This document shows, in pieces, positions 1-9,424 of a DNA stretch of 39,575 nucleotides. Positions within the stretch are counted from its first letter, which is position 1, and every line of letters begins with the position of its first letter. The position numbers were made by a program, and so were the translations under genes. The stretch covers positions 1-39,575 of the forward strand of contig CAMCUQ010000011.1 in the NCBI GenBank assembly GCA_945878775.1, read 5' to 3'. The DNA is from Chthonomonas calidirosea (GTDB taxonomy: Bacteria; Armatimonadota; Chthonomonadetes; Chthonomonadales; Chthonomonadaceae). The notes beneath the pieces were generated by a model. The model was not told the origin of the DNA. It made no database searches and saw only the letters and a list, made by a program, of their open reading frames with translations.

Positions 1-5
1 TCTCA

Positions 6-31
6 AAAGCCTGTCTATGGAGATAGGCTTT
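6..31. terminator. Hairpin, possible terminator of an upstream gene outside the window
   Basis: aaagcctgtc-tatgga-gataggcttt: about 10-bp stem with one G.U pair and a 6-nt loop; weak T-rich tail. Confidence 0.4.
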
Positions 32-117
32 CAGCCTCTTTGACTTGGCTCTGCTCACAAGAACAAATAACTGCATCTTGCATCGTTCTTATCCGCATCA
101 GAATGAAACCTTGAAGG

Positions 118-126
118 TGCTATAAT
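118..126 (+). promoter_or_regulatory. Extended -10 promoter (TGC TATAAT) upstream of wecB
   Basis: TGCTATAAT at 118-126, about 50 bp before the ATG at 178; no good -35, consistent with extended -10. Confidence 0.5.
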
Positions 127-177
127 CTGCACCCTTTTCTCAATAATGAATACTATCCTTTAGGAGACCGAAGACTC

Positions 178-1275
178 ATGCACTTAACCTGTGTAGTAGG
201 CGCACGCCCAAACTTCATGAAAATTGCCCCTATCTTAGAGGCGGCAAGGGCATCCGCCAACATCACACCCGTACTCGTTCATACAGGGCAGCACTACGAC
301 GAAAAAATGTCGCAACTGTTCTTTAACGATCTCGGAATGCCTGCCCCAGATTGCTACATGGGAATAGGCTCCGGTAGCCATGCCGTCCAGACCGCGAAGG
401 TGATGATCGCTTTCGATGAACTGTTGGATCAACAGCCCACCGATGTCGTTCTCGTCGTCGGAGATGTAAATTCCACTCTCGCCTGTGCCCTCGTTGCTGT
501 AAAGCGGAATATCATTGTCTGTCATGTGGAGGCAGGGCTTCGCAGCGGTGATCGCGCTATGCCAGAAGAGATCAACCGCATCCTCACCGATCAGGTCTCC
601 GATTACCTCTTTACCACAGAACGACAGGCACTAGAACACCTTGAAAAAGAGGGTGTTCCTGAGAGTCGCGTCCATTTTGTGGGCAATGTCATGATCGATA
701 CGCTTTTCAAGCACCGGGAGCGGGCAAAAGAGCGCACCATTCTTAACGACTTGGGAGCCATTTCCAAAGGCTACGCTCTTGTAACATTGCATCGCCCCAG
801 CAATGTCGACACACTCGAATCGGCGCAGAATACCATGGCTGCCCTCCAAGAGGTCGTGAATCGCCACCCTGTTATTCTGCCCATGCATCCCCGAACCAAA
901 GGCAAGCTTCAGCAGTTTGGACTCCTCGACACCGTCACAGGTTGGAAAAACGTCACCGTGTTGGAGCCACAAGGCTATCTCGATTTCTTGGCTCTCATGG
1001 ACAACGCGCAGGTAGTCGTTACCGACTCCGGTGGAGTGCAAGAGGAGACTACCGCTCTTGGTGTACCCTGCCTCACTTTCCGCGATAACACCGAGCGACC
1101 TATCACCGTCACCAATGGCACAAATCAACTGATCGGCTTGAGTGCAACACGGCTTGCTACCGCACTCGACGATCTGCTCTCCGGCAAAACACAGGTTTCT
1201 GACCGACGCCCAGAGCTATGGGATGGCAAAGCGGCACCGCGCATCATTGAGATACTCGAACGCCTTTTTGTTTAG
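178..1275 (+). CDS. wecB: UDP-N-acetylglucosamine 2-epimerase (non-hydrolysing)
   Basis: MHLTCVVGARPNFMKIAPIL, HTGQHYD, HVEAGLRS, PEEINRILTD, TLHRPSNVD, SGGVQEET motifs. Confidence 0.95.
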   Translation: MHLTCVVGARPNFMKIAPILEAARASANITPVLVHTGQHYDEKMSQLFFNDLGMPAPDCYMGIGSGSHAVQTAKVMIAFDELLDQQPTDVVLVVGDVNSTLACALVAVKRNIIVCHVEAGLRSGDRAMPEEINRILTDQVSDYLFTTERQALEHLEKEGVPESRVHFVGNVMIDTLFKHRERAKERTILNDLGAISKGYALVTLHRPSNVDTLESAQNTMAALQEVVNRHPVILPMHPRTKGKLQQFGLLDTVTGWKNVTVLEPQGYLDFLALMDNAQVVVTDSGGVQEETTALGVPCLTFRDNTERPITVTNGTNQLIGLSATRLATALDDLLSGKTQVSDRRPELWDGKAAPRIIEILERLFV

Positions 1276-1324
1276 TGCTCGCGCCTTATGCCGTTCTCAC
1301 CCTGTACCCTGAAGGTATAACTTT

Positions 1325-2575
1325 TTGACTACCGCGAATAATTCCAACCCGCTTTCACATAATGAGGTGCTGGCGACGATCAAAAAGTATCGTGTAGCTC
1401 TGCTCAGCCTCACCATATTGGGAGCATTGGGTGGAGTGGTCTCTACCTATCTCGCGAAGCCAGTCAATGAAGTAAAATCGGTTCTCATCATCCCCATCTC
1501 CCTCCCCTCTGCGGGAGAGCTTGGCGATCTTTTTGGTGTTGGTAAAGCGAACCCTGTAGAGATACTACAGGGTATGCTTGAAAGCCGTTCCATCACCAAG
1601 GTGCTTGCAAGCAAGTTCGGCATTCGTGAAAAAGAGATTTCACAATACTACAGCGTAGAAGTAGACACGAAAAAAAACCAACTCGCAATCAACACCCGCA
1701 TGGCGGGTTCAGAGCATCCCATAGCGATGAACCAACTCGCAATAGATACCCTCACTCAAGTGACCCGAAGCGTGAATAGGAACAAGGGGGAAAAGCTTGC
1801 GAGCCAGATCAAGACACTCAAAGACAAGGCAGAACAGAGTCTGCGTGAGGCACAGCAGAAGGTACTCAGCTATCAATTGGGCGTAAAGTCTGCTCCCGAC
1901 CCCCGTAACCCCACTGCCTCCGATGCCTTGAAACTGATCCGAGAGACAGAGTATCAACTCGAGCAGGCAAAGCAACAGCTTGAACTAGCCCGCAAACAGG
2001 CAGAGACCTACAGTAAAGTCGGGCTTACTCTCCCCACTGCCCTCCCTCCTGTCACCCAAATGCGGGACAAAATCGTGCAACTTGAACTCCAGATCAAGAT
2101 CGCAAAAGTACAGTTTGGTGATTCACACCCGCAGGTGGAGCGTCTTCTCCAAGAGCTACAAGTGACCAAGAGCCAAGTCAATGAGGAGATAGCCAATTAC
2201 CTCAAAGCGTCTGGTTCAAATCTTGATGCCAGAACAGCGGAGATATTGGGACGCAAAATGCTCCTCGAATGGCAGCTGAAGTACCTTAAAGACATCTACA
2301 AAGTTGCCCCCAAAGAGAGCCTCGACCTCACCAACCTAACGGCAGAACTTCAACTCAAAACGACCCTCTTTACTGACCTCGCTCAGAAATACGAGAGGGC
2401 GCGAGTCGAAGAGTTGGTAGACCCCATTCAGTGGACAACTCTGGTTCCTCCCTACATCACGCCGGATAGTCCCATCAACAAACGCTGGATTCGCACTCCC
2501 ATTACTTGGGCGACGCTCAGCTTTCTTGCCTTCTCCACGCTCTTCTTTTTCATCGACATCCGCAAAAAGCGTTGA
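1325..2575 (+). CDS. Wzz/GumC-like polysaccharide chain-length determinant / export protein (no kinase domain)
   Basis: N-terminal TM, Wzz-like domain, long coiled coil (KAEQSLREAQQKV..), C-terminal TM; TTG start; EPS gene context. Confidence 0.75.
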   Translation: MTTANNSNPLSHNEVLATIKKYRVALLSLTILGALGGVVSTYLAKPVNEVKSVLIIPISLPSAGELGDLFGVGKANPVEILQGMLESRSITKVLASKFGIREKEISQYYSVEVDTKKNQLAINTRMAGSEHPIAMNQLAIDTLTQVTRSVNRNKGEKLASQIKTLKDKAEQSLREAQQKVLSYQLGVKSAPDPRNPTASDALKLIRETEYQLEQAKQQLELARKQAETYSKVGLTLPTALPPVTQMRDKIVQLELQIKIAKVQFGDSHPQVERLLQELQVTKSQVNEEIANYLKASGSNLDARTAEILGRKMLLEWQLKYLKDIYKVAPKESLDLTNLTAELQLKTTLFTDLAQKYERARVEELVDPIQWTTLVPPYITPDSPINKRWIRTPITWATLSFLAFSTLFFFIDIRKKR

Positions 2576-2602
2576 GATTTTTCATGCAAAGGAGCTAAGG
2601 GA

Positions 2603-3514
2603 ATGGAGCCGCAAAAAGGAGTTCGTGCTTTGTGGCTGACGAGTGTGAGCTTTTTGCTCTTAGCCATTTTCGATATTGTTTTGGTAGCACGCTTTAAGTA
2701 CTTTACGTTTGTAGAAGTCCCCACGCTTAAAGACGTGCAAGTACAGCAACCTGCCAACCTCCCCGAGTATCAAGCACCGCTGAATAAGCAAAATATCACA
2801 GGCTCCGAAAGCGAAAAATCGCTTCAGACACTTCGGTGGGTCACCCAGACAGCAACCAAAATCGACACCTTTCGCTCTGGAGACCCCATCGCGATTCTGA
2901 ACCACATCCAATCTGGAGGAGGGGTCATCTGCTCGAATCTAGCGATAGTTTTGCGGTCTGCCTTAGCCACACAACAAATCCCTTCGCGAAAAGTATGGCT
3001 CATGCGTAATATGCTCGATACCAAGGATACCCATGTGACTGTGGAGGTGCTACTCAAGGGTAAATGGGTATTGCTCGATCCTACTTTCAACCTCTCCTTT
3101 ACAAATCCCCAAGGAGAGTTACTCTCAGCACAAGAGGTTCACAACGCTTTGCTTCGGGGTGAAAGCAACAACATTAAGATCAAAGAGTACGGACAAGGCA
3201 AATACCCACTTCAGCTCAAGGATTACTATATTCATTTCTTGCCCCTGTTCAATAACGTGTTTGTGGTAGAACCCAATAAAGGCAGCTTTTGGTACTATCT
3301 GCCCAAGGTAGGCGTCGTTAGCTCTCTTACGCTCTACTATGAGCACTCCGATCAATTATCGAATGAGCATCTTCAAAATCTACAGTCGTTTCATCTGCTT
3401 TGGGGGCAAATCTTACCTTTTTTGAACCTCCTGCTCTTGGGAGTAATCCTGTATCAGCTACGGGGTTTTCTCCGGCAACGTGCGCGTGAGCGCAACGCAA
3501 CTTCTGCACACTAG
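2603..3514 (+). CDS. Membrane-anchored transglutaminase-like (papain fold) protein
   Basis: GGGVICSNLAIVLRSAL..DTHVTVEVLLKGKWVLLDPTFNLSF matches the Cys-His-Asp layout of transglutaminase-like domains; TM segments at both ends. Confidence 0.65.
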   Translation: MEPQKGVRALWLTSVSFLLLAIFDIVLVARFKYFTFVEVPTLKDVQVQQPANLPEYQAPLNKQNITGSESEKSLQTLRWVTQTATKIDTFRSGDPIAILNHIQSGGGVICSNLAIVLRSALATQQIPSRKVWLMRNMLDTKDTHVTVEVLLKGKWVLLDPTFNLSFTNPQGELLSAQEVHNALLRGESNNIKIKEYGQGKYPLQLKDYYIHFLPLFNNVFVVEPNKGSFWYYLPKVGVVSSLTLYYEHSDQLSNEHLQNLQSFHLLWGQILPFLNLLLLGVILYQLRGFLRQRARERNATSAH

Positions 3515-3526
3515 GAAACCGATCTC

Positions 3527-4894
3527 ATGGAAGCGGACCAGCCTTTCCCAAGCCAGTCTCTCTCTCAAGTAAAGACAGAAGCGATACGCCTAGAGGTCAA
3601 GCTCCTTGCGGCGCTGTTGTTCTATCTACCTCTTGCCTACAGCAAGTTGGGGCGCATCTACTTGAGTATTGCAGGTTTGAGCGCGTCGGCAAGAGTGGAT
3701 GCTTCTCAAGCCTTCCTAATTCCCAGTTTTCTCATTGGCGTCGTTCTGCTTGCCTTGCGCTACTCCCGTTATCCACAGGTCAACAAGCACCCACTCCGCT
3801 ACCTGATTGAGTTCTCTTTTGTTTGCTGGTTTGTTGGGGCAACACTCAGCAGTATCAATCAATGGAATATTAACCGCACAGCGGTCAACTATGTCTCCAC
3901 CTTCATAACGCTCCCTATTCTATACCATGCCGCACGAGATATGGCGCTTTCGCGCAAAGACCTCAACGTTCTTTTCACGGCGCTCTGCCTCGGTACTCTG
4001 CCTGTCCTCACTATTTCGCTCTACTACTACTATAAAGCATTCAGTGTTCCCAGTCTCCTTGTGCTCCTGCTTTCGCGCTACGATATTCCCAAAATGACCG
4101 GATACCGTGAATGGACATTTGGGAACACAGGAAATACCGCCGCGTTTCTTATGTTGACTATGTTTCCTGTAATGATGATGTTCCGTAGCAAAGAAAACCC
4201 GAAACACCTACATAGGCTCTACGGGTTCACCTTTTTTCTGATGTGTGTCCATTTCGTGATCATTCAATCTCGTGTCACCTTTATTATTGCTCTTGCCTTA
4301 CTTCCTGTGCTAATCTTTCTTTTTTCTGCCACCACCAAGCAGTTCCTTACCCGAATAACAGGTCTCATCGTCTTCTTCACGGTGCTGATTGGCATTCTCT
4401 TTGCCACAGGGAGTACCGGCTTGATAACCCTCCTCGATAGATTCCAAAATGCAGCCTCCGCCAACCAAGAGGAGGACGATTCTGTACGGGAACGAGTCCA
4501 TTCTATGGTTCAGGGCAGGCGCGTCTTTGAGACACACTGGGAGATGGGGATCGGTATCGGGAACACACGTGACTACATTCTTGAAACAGCAGTCCATCAG
4601 TTCAATCTGAACCAAGGAACGGAGCTAGGTATTTTGGGCTTTATAGCCTCTATTCTTCTCTGTATAGGAACCGCAGCACGTACTGCCATTTTTATATTTG
4701 AAGCGAAACGGAAAGCGTGGGGATGGGAACGCCTCGCCTTTGCCTTAGGACCTTTTTGCTACCTTGTTTATGGGGCTATTGGCAATATGCCCCTGAATAT
4801 TGGCGTCATCAACACATGGATGAGCCTCTTAATTCTCTTCACAGCTTTTTATGACTACCTGCCCATTGAGGAAACAACCCCCTCCACTCCATAA
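3527..4894 (+). CDS. O-antigen ligase/polymerase (Wzy/WaaL)-like polytopic membrane protein
   Basis: About 10-12 hydrophobic segments; EPS gene context; late motif HQFNLNQGTELGILGF resembles O-antigen ligase C-terminal region. Confidence 0.7.
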   Translation: MEADQPFPSQSLSQVKTEAIRLEVKLLAALLFYLPLAYSKLGRIYLSIAGLSASARVDASQAFLIPSFLIGVVLLALRYSRYPQVNKHPLRYLIEFSFVCWFVGATLSSINQWNINRTAVNYVSTFITLPILYHAARDMALSRKDLNVLFTALCLGTLPVLTISLYYYYKAFSVPSLLVLLLSRYDIPKMTGYREWTFGNTGNTAAFLMLTMFPVMMMFRSKENPKHLHRLYGFTFFLMCVHFVIIQSRVTFIIALALLPVLIFLFSATTKQFLTRITGLIVFFTVLIGILFATGSTGLITLLDRFQNAASANQEEDDSVRERVHSMVQGRRVFETHWEMGIGIGNTRDYILETAVHQFNLNQGTELGILGFIASILLCIGTAARTAIFIFEAKRKAWGWERLAFALGPFCYLVYGAIGNMPLNIGVINTWMSLLILFTAFYDYLPIEETTPSTP

Positions 4895-4941
4895 ACAGAC
4901 GGACTAAAAACCAGTCAAGCCGATAGATAAGGAGTTCTCTC

Positions 4942-5958
4942 ATGTTCACTCTTTTGAGTACTATAGCCCTATTAGCAACGTGCCAAAACACCAAAACCAA
5001 GATACCTTTGATAACCTACAGTTTTGTGAGAAATCCCAATCGAGTACAGTATAACAACTTTATGGATGGATCGCATAAAGTCTTGTTAGATCATATAGGA
5101 GAAGGTCTGCTCTATAACAATGCCGCAGGCATTCTGGCACTTGGAGCCTCCGATAGGATTAATATCTACAAAAACAACCTCGTCGTGGAAAGCCTGGTGG
5201 TAGAAGGCGACACGATTGTTCACTCTCTCAAGGGTTCTAAACCCAATATTCTTCCGTTTAAGCATTCGGGGCTTAGACTCTTCCCTAGTGGCTGGAACGG
5301 ATCAACACTCTACTTTTATTCGATGTGGGGAGAACAGGGCAAAGAGGGGTTTCTCTCACACGAAAACTATTTCCGATGGAATACAAAGACCCACACGATA
5401 GAACAGCTGGAAAACGTCCCTCCGTACCATAAGGTTCACGCTTTTCCAGAAGGTTTGCTTCTTACCCATACACACGCTGTCACTCTGTTGGACGCGCAGG
5501 GGAAGTTACGACATCAATGGGTGAATGAGGAGTTCGATTATTCTTTTCAACGTATATCGGGCAAGAACCGCTTCGTATTTACTACAACTTCTTCGCAGAC
5601 CTCTCTTTGGCTTTTGGATACACAAAAGCTTCGCTTGGAGCGTCTCCCAAAGAGGTATCCCGTAGATATATCACTTGTCGGAGAAAGCGAGAACTCGCTT
5701 CTCTACTCTCGATACATCAAGAACCACACCCACTTCTACCGTTTCCATCTGGATACCCTGCAAGCGAAGCGTTTGAACATCTCCACCCCAAAAAACAGAT
5801 ATTACTCTCTCATTGGTCTCTCACGAGACAAAAAATGGCTGATTGTAAGCTACCTGGAATCCTCACCGTGGCCCTCTCACCTCATGGCGATCTCCTTGCA
5901 TACCGGAAAACGAAAGTTTCTTCTTGAAAGCATCGTCAATGTGAGTATCGTACCTTAG
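4942..5958 (+). CDS. Secreted hypothetical protein, beta-propeller-like
   Basis: Signal-peptide-like N-terminus; repeated beta-rich blades; co-directional with EPS genes. Confidence 0.5.
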   Translation: MFTLLSTIALLATCQNTKTKIPLITYSFVRNPNRVQYNNFMDGSHKVLLDHIGEGLLYNNAAGILALGASDRINIYKNNLVVESLVVEGDTIVHSLKGSKPNILPFKHSGLRLFPSGWNGSTLYFYSMWGEQGKEGFLSHENYFRWNTKTHTIEQLENVPPYHKVHAFPEGLLLTHTHAVTLLDAQGKLRHQWVNEEFDYSFQRISGKNRFVFTTTSSQTSLWLLDTQKLRLERLPKRYPVDISLVGESENSLLYSRYIKNHTHFYRFHLDTLQAKRLNISTPKNRYYSLIGLSRDKKWLIVSYLESSPWPSHLMAISLHTGKRKFLLESIVNVSIVP

Positions 5959-6034
5959 CCCTAACACACAGCCACAGGTACTCATATCACCCAATAAAAA
6001 GGACTAAACCGTAAGAGTTCAAGGTTGTGGAAAA

Positions 6035-6065
6035 CTTTTCTAGGGGTTAGTAACCCCTAGAAAAG
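6035..6065. terminator. Bidirectional intrinsic-terminator-like hairpin
   Basis: cttttctaggggtt-agt-aacccctagaaaag: perfect 14-bp stem with 3-nt loop, flanking T and A tracts within the stem. Confidence 0.8.
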
Positions 6066-6124
6066 AGAAGCCGCCCCCGCGTAAGGTATAATGACTATAC
6101 TGCTCCGAAGGAGAGTGCAGTCTT

Positions 6125-7444
6125 ATGGAACCACCCGCAAAACAGCCAGCCTCCCCAATTCTCTCCTCTCACTCGCCTCCTGTATCCCCCCAAAACCCGC
6201 GCCGAGATAGTCCGTTTGAAGCCCTCCGCTACCGCAATTTTCGCCTCTTCTATTATGGGCAAACCCTCTCCGTGGCAGGAACATGGATGCAGACAGTGGC
6301 GCAAAATTGGCTCGTGTGGGAACTCACGAAAGACTCCCGTTGGCTCGGTATTGTGAACGGCGCGAACGCCATTCCCTTTGTGCTATTTGCGGTGTGGGGT
6401 GGACAACTGGCAGACAGACACTCCCGAAGGCATATCCTGCTCCTAACTCAGTTTCTCGCCATGATCCTCGCCTTCGTCTTGGCGTTCCTAGCCTATGGCT
6501 TCTGGATAAAAGTGGAGGGTTGGCATATCGCTCTCCTCGGCGTACTCTCTGGCATCGTCACCGCTTTCAATATGCCTGCCCAACAGGCGTTCATCAGCGA
6601 TATGATCGAAGACCCACGCCATCTCGGCAACGCCATTGCGCTCAGTTCCTTGCGCTTTAACCTCGCCCGCGTACTGGGTCCCATGCTTGCCGGCTTCATC
6701 ATGGCAAAAACAGGAGTCGCCACCTGCTTTCTCATAAATGCCCTCAGCTTTATAGCGGTGATAACCTCTCTCCTCATGATGCGTACTCCCCATGTGCCAA
6801 AACAGGGCAAAAAGCAGTCGATCCGCGAAGGGTTTCGCTACATAATAGAGAACAAGCTTGTCCTGCGGAACGTGCTTCTTATCGCAAGCGGTGCCCTGTT
6901 CGCCTGGTCTGCCTCCACCCTCTATCCTGTCTTCGCACATACATTTGGTGTGGGAGCCACAGGCTACAGTTGGCTCACCTCTGCCGCTGGTTTGGGAGCC
7001 ATGACAAGTGGCTTCATGCTTGCCAAATATGGAGAGAGTGTTCCCCGCCGGATTAGAATCTACGGAGGGGCAATGCTATTTGCTCTCTCCCTGATTCTCT
7101 TCACCTTCACCCACACCCTCGCTCAAGGCATGATTCTCCTCGTGTTTGTGGGCTTCGGGATGATCCTCTGTGCCAATACCTCCAATGTCGCTGTCCAAAG
7201 CGAGGTTCCGGCACAGTTGCGGGGGCGTGTTATGGCGGTGTACTCTTTGGCGTTTCAGGGGATCATGCCCGTGGGAGGGCTACTGGCGGGGTACATGGCA
7301 AAGCGATTTGGCGCACCACAGACGATTCGGATCAATGCGATGTTCTTCCTCATCATTGTCTGTATGCTCCTTGTTTGGAGTTATCAGGACAGCAATACTA
7401 CTGGGACATCTGAGGGGAATACCGAAGACGCTTTGCGCAGTTAG
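6125..7444 (+). CDS. MFS transporter (enterobactin exporter EntS / DUF894-like)
   Basis: PFEALRYRNFRLFYYGQTLSVAGTWMQTVAQNWLVWELT; GGQLADRHSRR; PAQLRGRVMAVYSLAFQG. Confidence 0.9.
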   Translation: MEPPAKQPASPILSSHSPPVSPQNPRRDSPFEALRYRNFRLFYYGQTLSVAGTWMQTVAQNWLVWELTKDSRWLGIVNGANAIPFVLFAVWGGQLADRHSRRHILLLTQFLAMILAFVLAFLAYGFWIKVEGWHIALLGVLSGIVTAFNMPAQQAFISDMIEDPRHLGNAIALSSLRFNLARVLGPMLAGFIMAKTGVATCFLINALSFIAVITSLLMMRTPHVPKQGKKQSIREGFRYIIENKLVLRNVLLIASGALFAWSASTLYPVFAHTFGVGATGYSWLTSAAGLGAMTSGFMLAKYGESVPRRIRIYGGAMLFALSLILFTFTHTLAQGMILLVFVGFGMILCANTSNVAVQSEVPAQLRGRVMAVYSLAFQGIMPVGGLLAGYMAKRFGAPQTIRINAMFFLIIVCMLLVWSYQDSNTTGTSEGNTEDALRS

Positions 7445-8351
7445 CGAGGGTGGAGGGCTTCACAAGGCTTGCTATCCCAATGGCAACGGCATCGGCTCCC
7501 GCAATCATAAACTCCTCTGCATCGTCCGCCGACATAATCCCACCAGAGCCAATAATCGGTGCGGAGATACTCTGCCTCACACGCCATACCTGATAGAGTG
7601 CAAGAGGTTTTATCGCAGGTCCCGATAGCCCTCCAACCACATAGGGGAGACGAAGCTCACGACTGCTCAAACGAACGGCAACAGCAGGAAACGCTTGCCC
7701 GACAGCAATGACATCTGCCCCAGTATCGACGGCAGTCTTGGCAGCAAGCCCAATCTCTATGCCCACCGAGGGTAGCTTAGCGATGAGAGGGAGCCGTGTC
7801 TGAGCGCGTACCGCTTTCAATGCCTGTCGAATACGACTCAGAGACTCTGATTCTGAAGGAATTGCTCCCTGAACAAACCCTTCCTCATGGAGAGCAAGCG
7901 GAGTCAAATTCAGTTCGAGCGCAAAGACCCCCTCAGTACGCTCTAGCATCGCTCCCAGCTGCTCCCAATCTTCGGGTGTCTCACCGCAAATACTCACAAT
8001 AATGGGGCAAGGTAGCTTCCTCAAGCGAGGCAAGTCTTGTTCAACAAACGCCTCTACCCCCAGATTGGGCAGACCTGTCGCATGAATTAAGCCCCCTGTT
8101 ACCTCCACAGTGCGAGGCATAGGGTTGCCAAGTCGAGGGTTTACAGTGAGTGTCGGCGTGACAAATGCTCCCACCTCGGCAAAATCGACTAACCCCTCTG
8201 TGGTATCGGCAAAGCCAAGCGTGCCAGATGCTGCAAGCACTGGGCTTTGGAGAGAATGGTTGGGAGTGAGTAAAAAAGAGGCGGTGGGCATGGGTGTTTT
8301 CTGGTTCCAGACTTGGGGAAGCGAGGCAAACGCACTGCACTCCCCCCTCAT
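7398..8351 (-). CDS. pyrD: Dihydroorotate dehydrogenase (class 1-like); start may be at 8291
   Basis: SPVLAASGTLGF, GGLIHATGLPNLGV, ELNLTP, PLIAKLPS, VGGLSGPAIKPLAL, IGSGGIMSADDAEEFMIAGADAVAIG. Confidence 0.85.
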   Translation of the reverse strand: MRGECSAFASLPQVWNQKTPMPTASFLLTPNHSLQSPVLAASGTLGFADTTEGLVDFAEVGAFVTPTLTVNPRLGNPMPRTVEVTGGLIHATGLPNLGVEAFVEQDLPRLRKLPCPIIVSICGETPEDWEQLGAMLERTEGVFALELNLTPLALHEEGFVQGAIPSESESLSRIRQALKAVRAQTRLPLIAKLPSVGIEIGLAAKTAVDTGADVIAVGQAFPAVAVRLSSRELRLPYVVGGLSGPAIKPLALYQVWRVRQSISAPIIGSGGIMSADDAEEFMIAGADAVAIGIASLVKPSTLANCAKRLRYSPQMSQ

Positions 8352-8353
8352 CT

Positions 8354-9424
8354 CTATTTATGCGACTGTTTAATCCACTCCTCGTCCAAAACCACGTGCT
8401 GGATCGTCGTGCGATGCTGTGTGGTATAGACAATATGAATCTTGCCATCACGCGCCTGAATCACAGAGGGATAGCCGTGATCGATAGGAAGCGTGGAGAT
8501 ATTACGTTTGAATTTCCAAGTCTTGTCGCCATCTGTGGAGAGAGCAACGGTAAGCGGAGTTCTATCGATCATGCTGTCATTATAGACAAGGAGTAGGTTC
8601 CCGCTTTGGAGTTTGAGCAGATCAACGCCGGCATTTGGGTTTGCAAATGCGGAATCTTTGCCTTCCGACCATGTATGTCCCCCATCATGCGACTCGGATC
8701 GGATGATGTAGCCGTCCGTAACAGGGTCGTATCCTCCACCACGCCGGCAGTAGGCAACAAGGTAATCATGCGTTAGTTGCACTACCGCAGGCTGAAGATT
8801 CCCCTTCACGGAGGAGATAACCCCGCTCGGTTTCCAAGTCGCCTTTTTTGGGTCGAAGCGCACAAAGCGCGAGGTCGTATCCGCGCCCACCGTCTCGGTA
8901 TCATGCCCCGTTTCGTGATAGATGGGAAGCAGGTACTCTCCCGTATCGAGAACAATGGGCCGCCCCCGCACCATCGTCCCCTCCTCCTCTGTCACCACAA
9001 AGCTATCAGACCATGTTTTGGCGTTGTCATGCGAGACTTTGGCTTGAATGCGAGAAGAAGACCATGTCTCTCCCCAACGCACCACATAGAAGAGCCAAAC
9101 CACCTTATCGGGAGCCTGCCAAACCACTCCATTCCCCAAAGAGCGGTAGGGATCGTGGGCGATCTTTTGGGGCAGAGACCAACGCTTGGAACCCGCCTTT
9201 TTTCGCGCCCCAAACACTCCCGTGGCTGTCGCATACTCTCCCTCTCCACCATAGTACACAAGGTAGAGATCACCATTGTCAAGCTCGGTGATGGAGGCGG
9301 GATGCTTATAGGGTCCGGTTGGAATTTCGGGACCAAAGACGCGTTCGTTTTTCAAAAATCCAGTCTCCTTTGGAGGGGTAGGGCTGACGACAGCGAGAGT
9401 CATGGCAACCAGCAGGGCGATCAT
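8354..9424 (-). CDS. BNR/Asp-box sialidase-like exo-glycosidase, secreted
   Basis: Asp boxes SHDNAKTW, SHDGGHTW, STDGDKTW; N-terminal signal-like segment; ATGA overlap with hisC. Confidence 0.75.
   Translation of the reverse strand: MIALLVAMTLAVVSPTPPKETGFLKNERVFGPEIPTGPYKHPASITELDNGDLYLVYYGGEGEYATATGVFGARKKAGSKRWSLPQKIAHDPYRSLGNGVVWQAPDKVVWLFYVVRWGETWSSSRIQAKVSHDNAKTWSDSFVVTEEEGTMVRGRPIVLDTGEYLLPIYHETGHDTETVGADTTSRFVRFDPKKATWKPSGVISSVKGNLQPAVVQLTHDYLVAYCRRGGGYDPVTDGYIIRSESHDGGHTWSEGKDSAFANPNAGVDLLKLQSGNLLLVYNDSMIDRTPLTVALSTDGDKTWKFKRNISTLPIDHGYPSVIQARDGKIHIVYTTQHRTTIQHVVLDEEWIKQSHK

Noticed and set aside
631-1128. 165-aa minus-strand ORF in wecB
   Set aside because: Antisense shadow of a strongly conserved CDS
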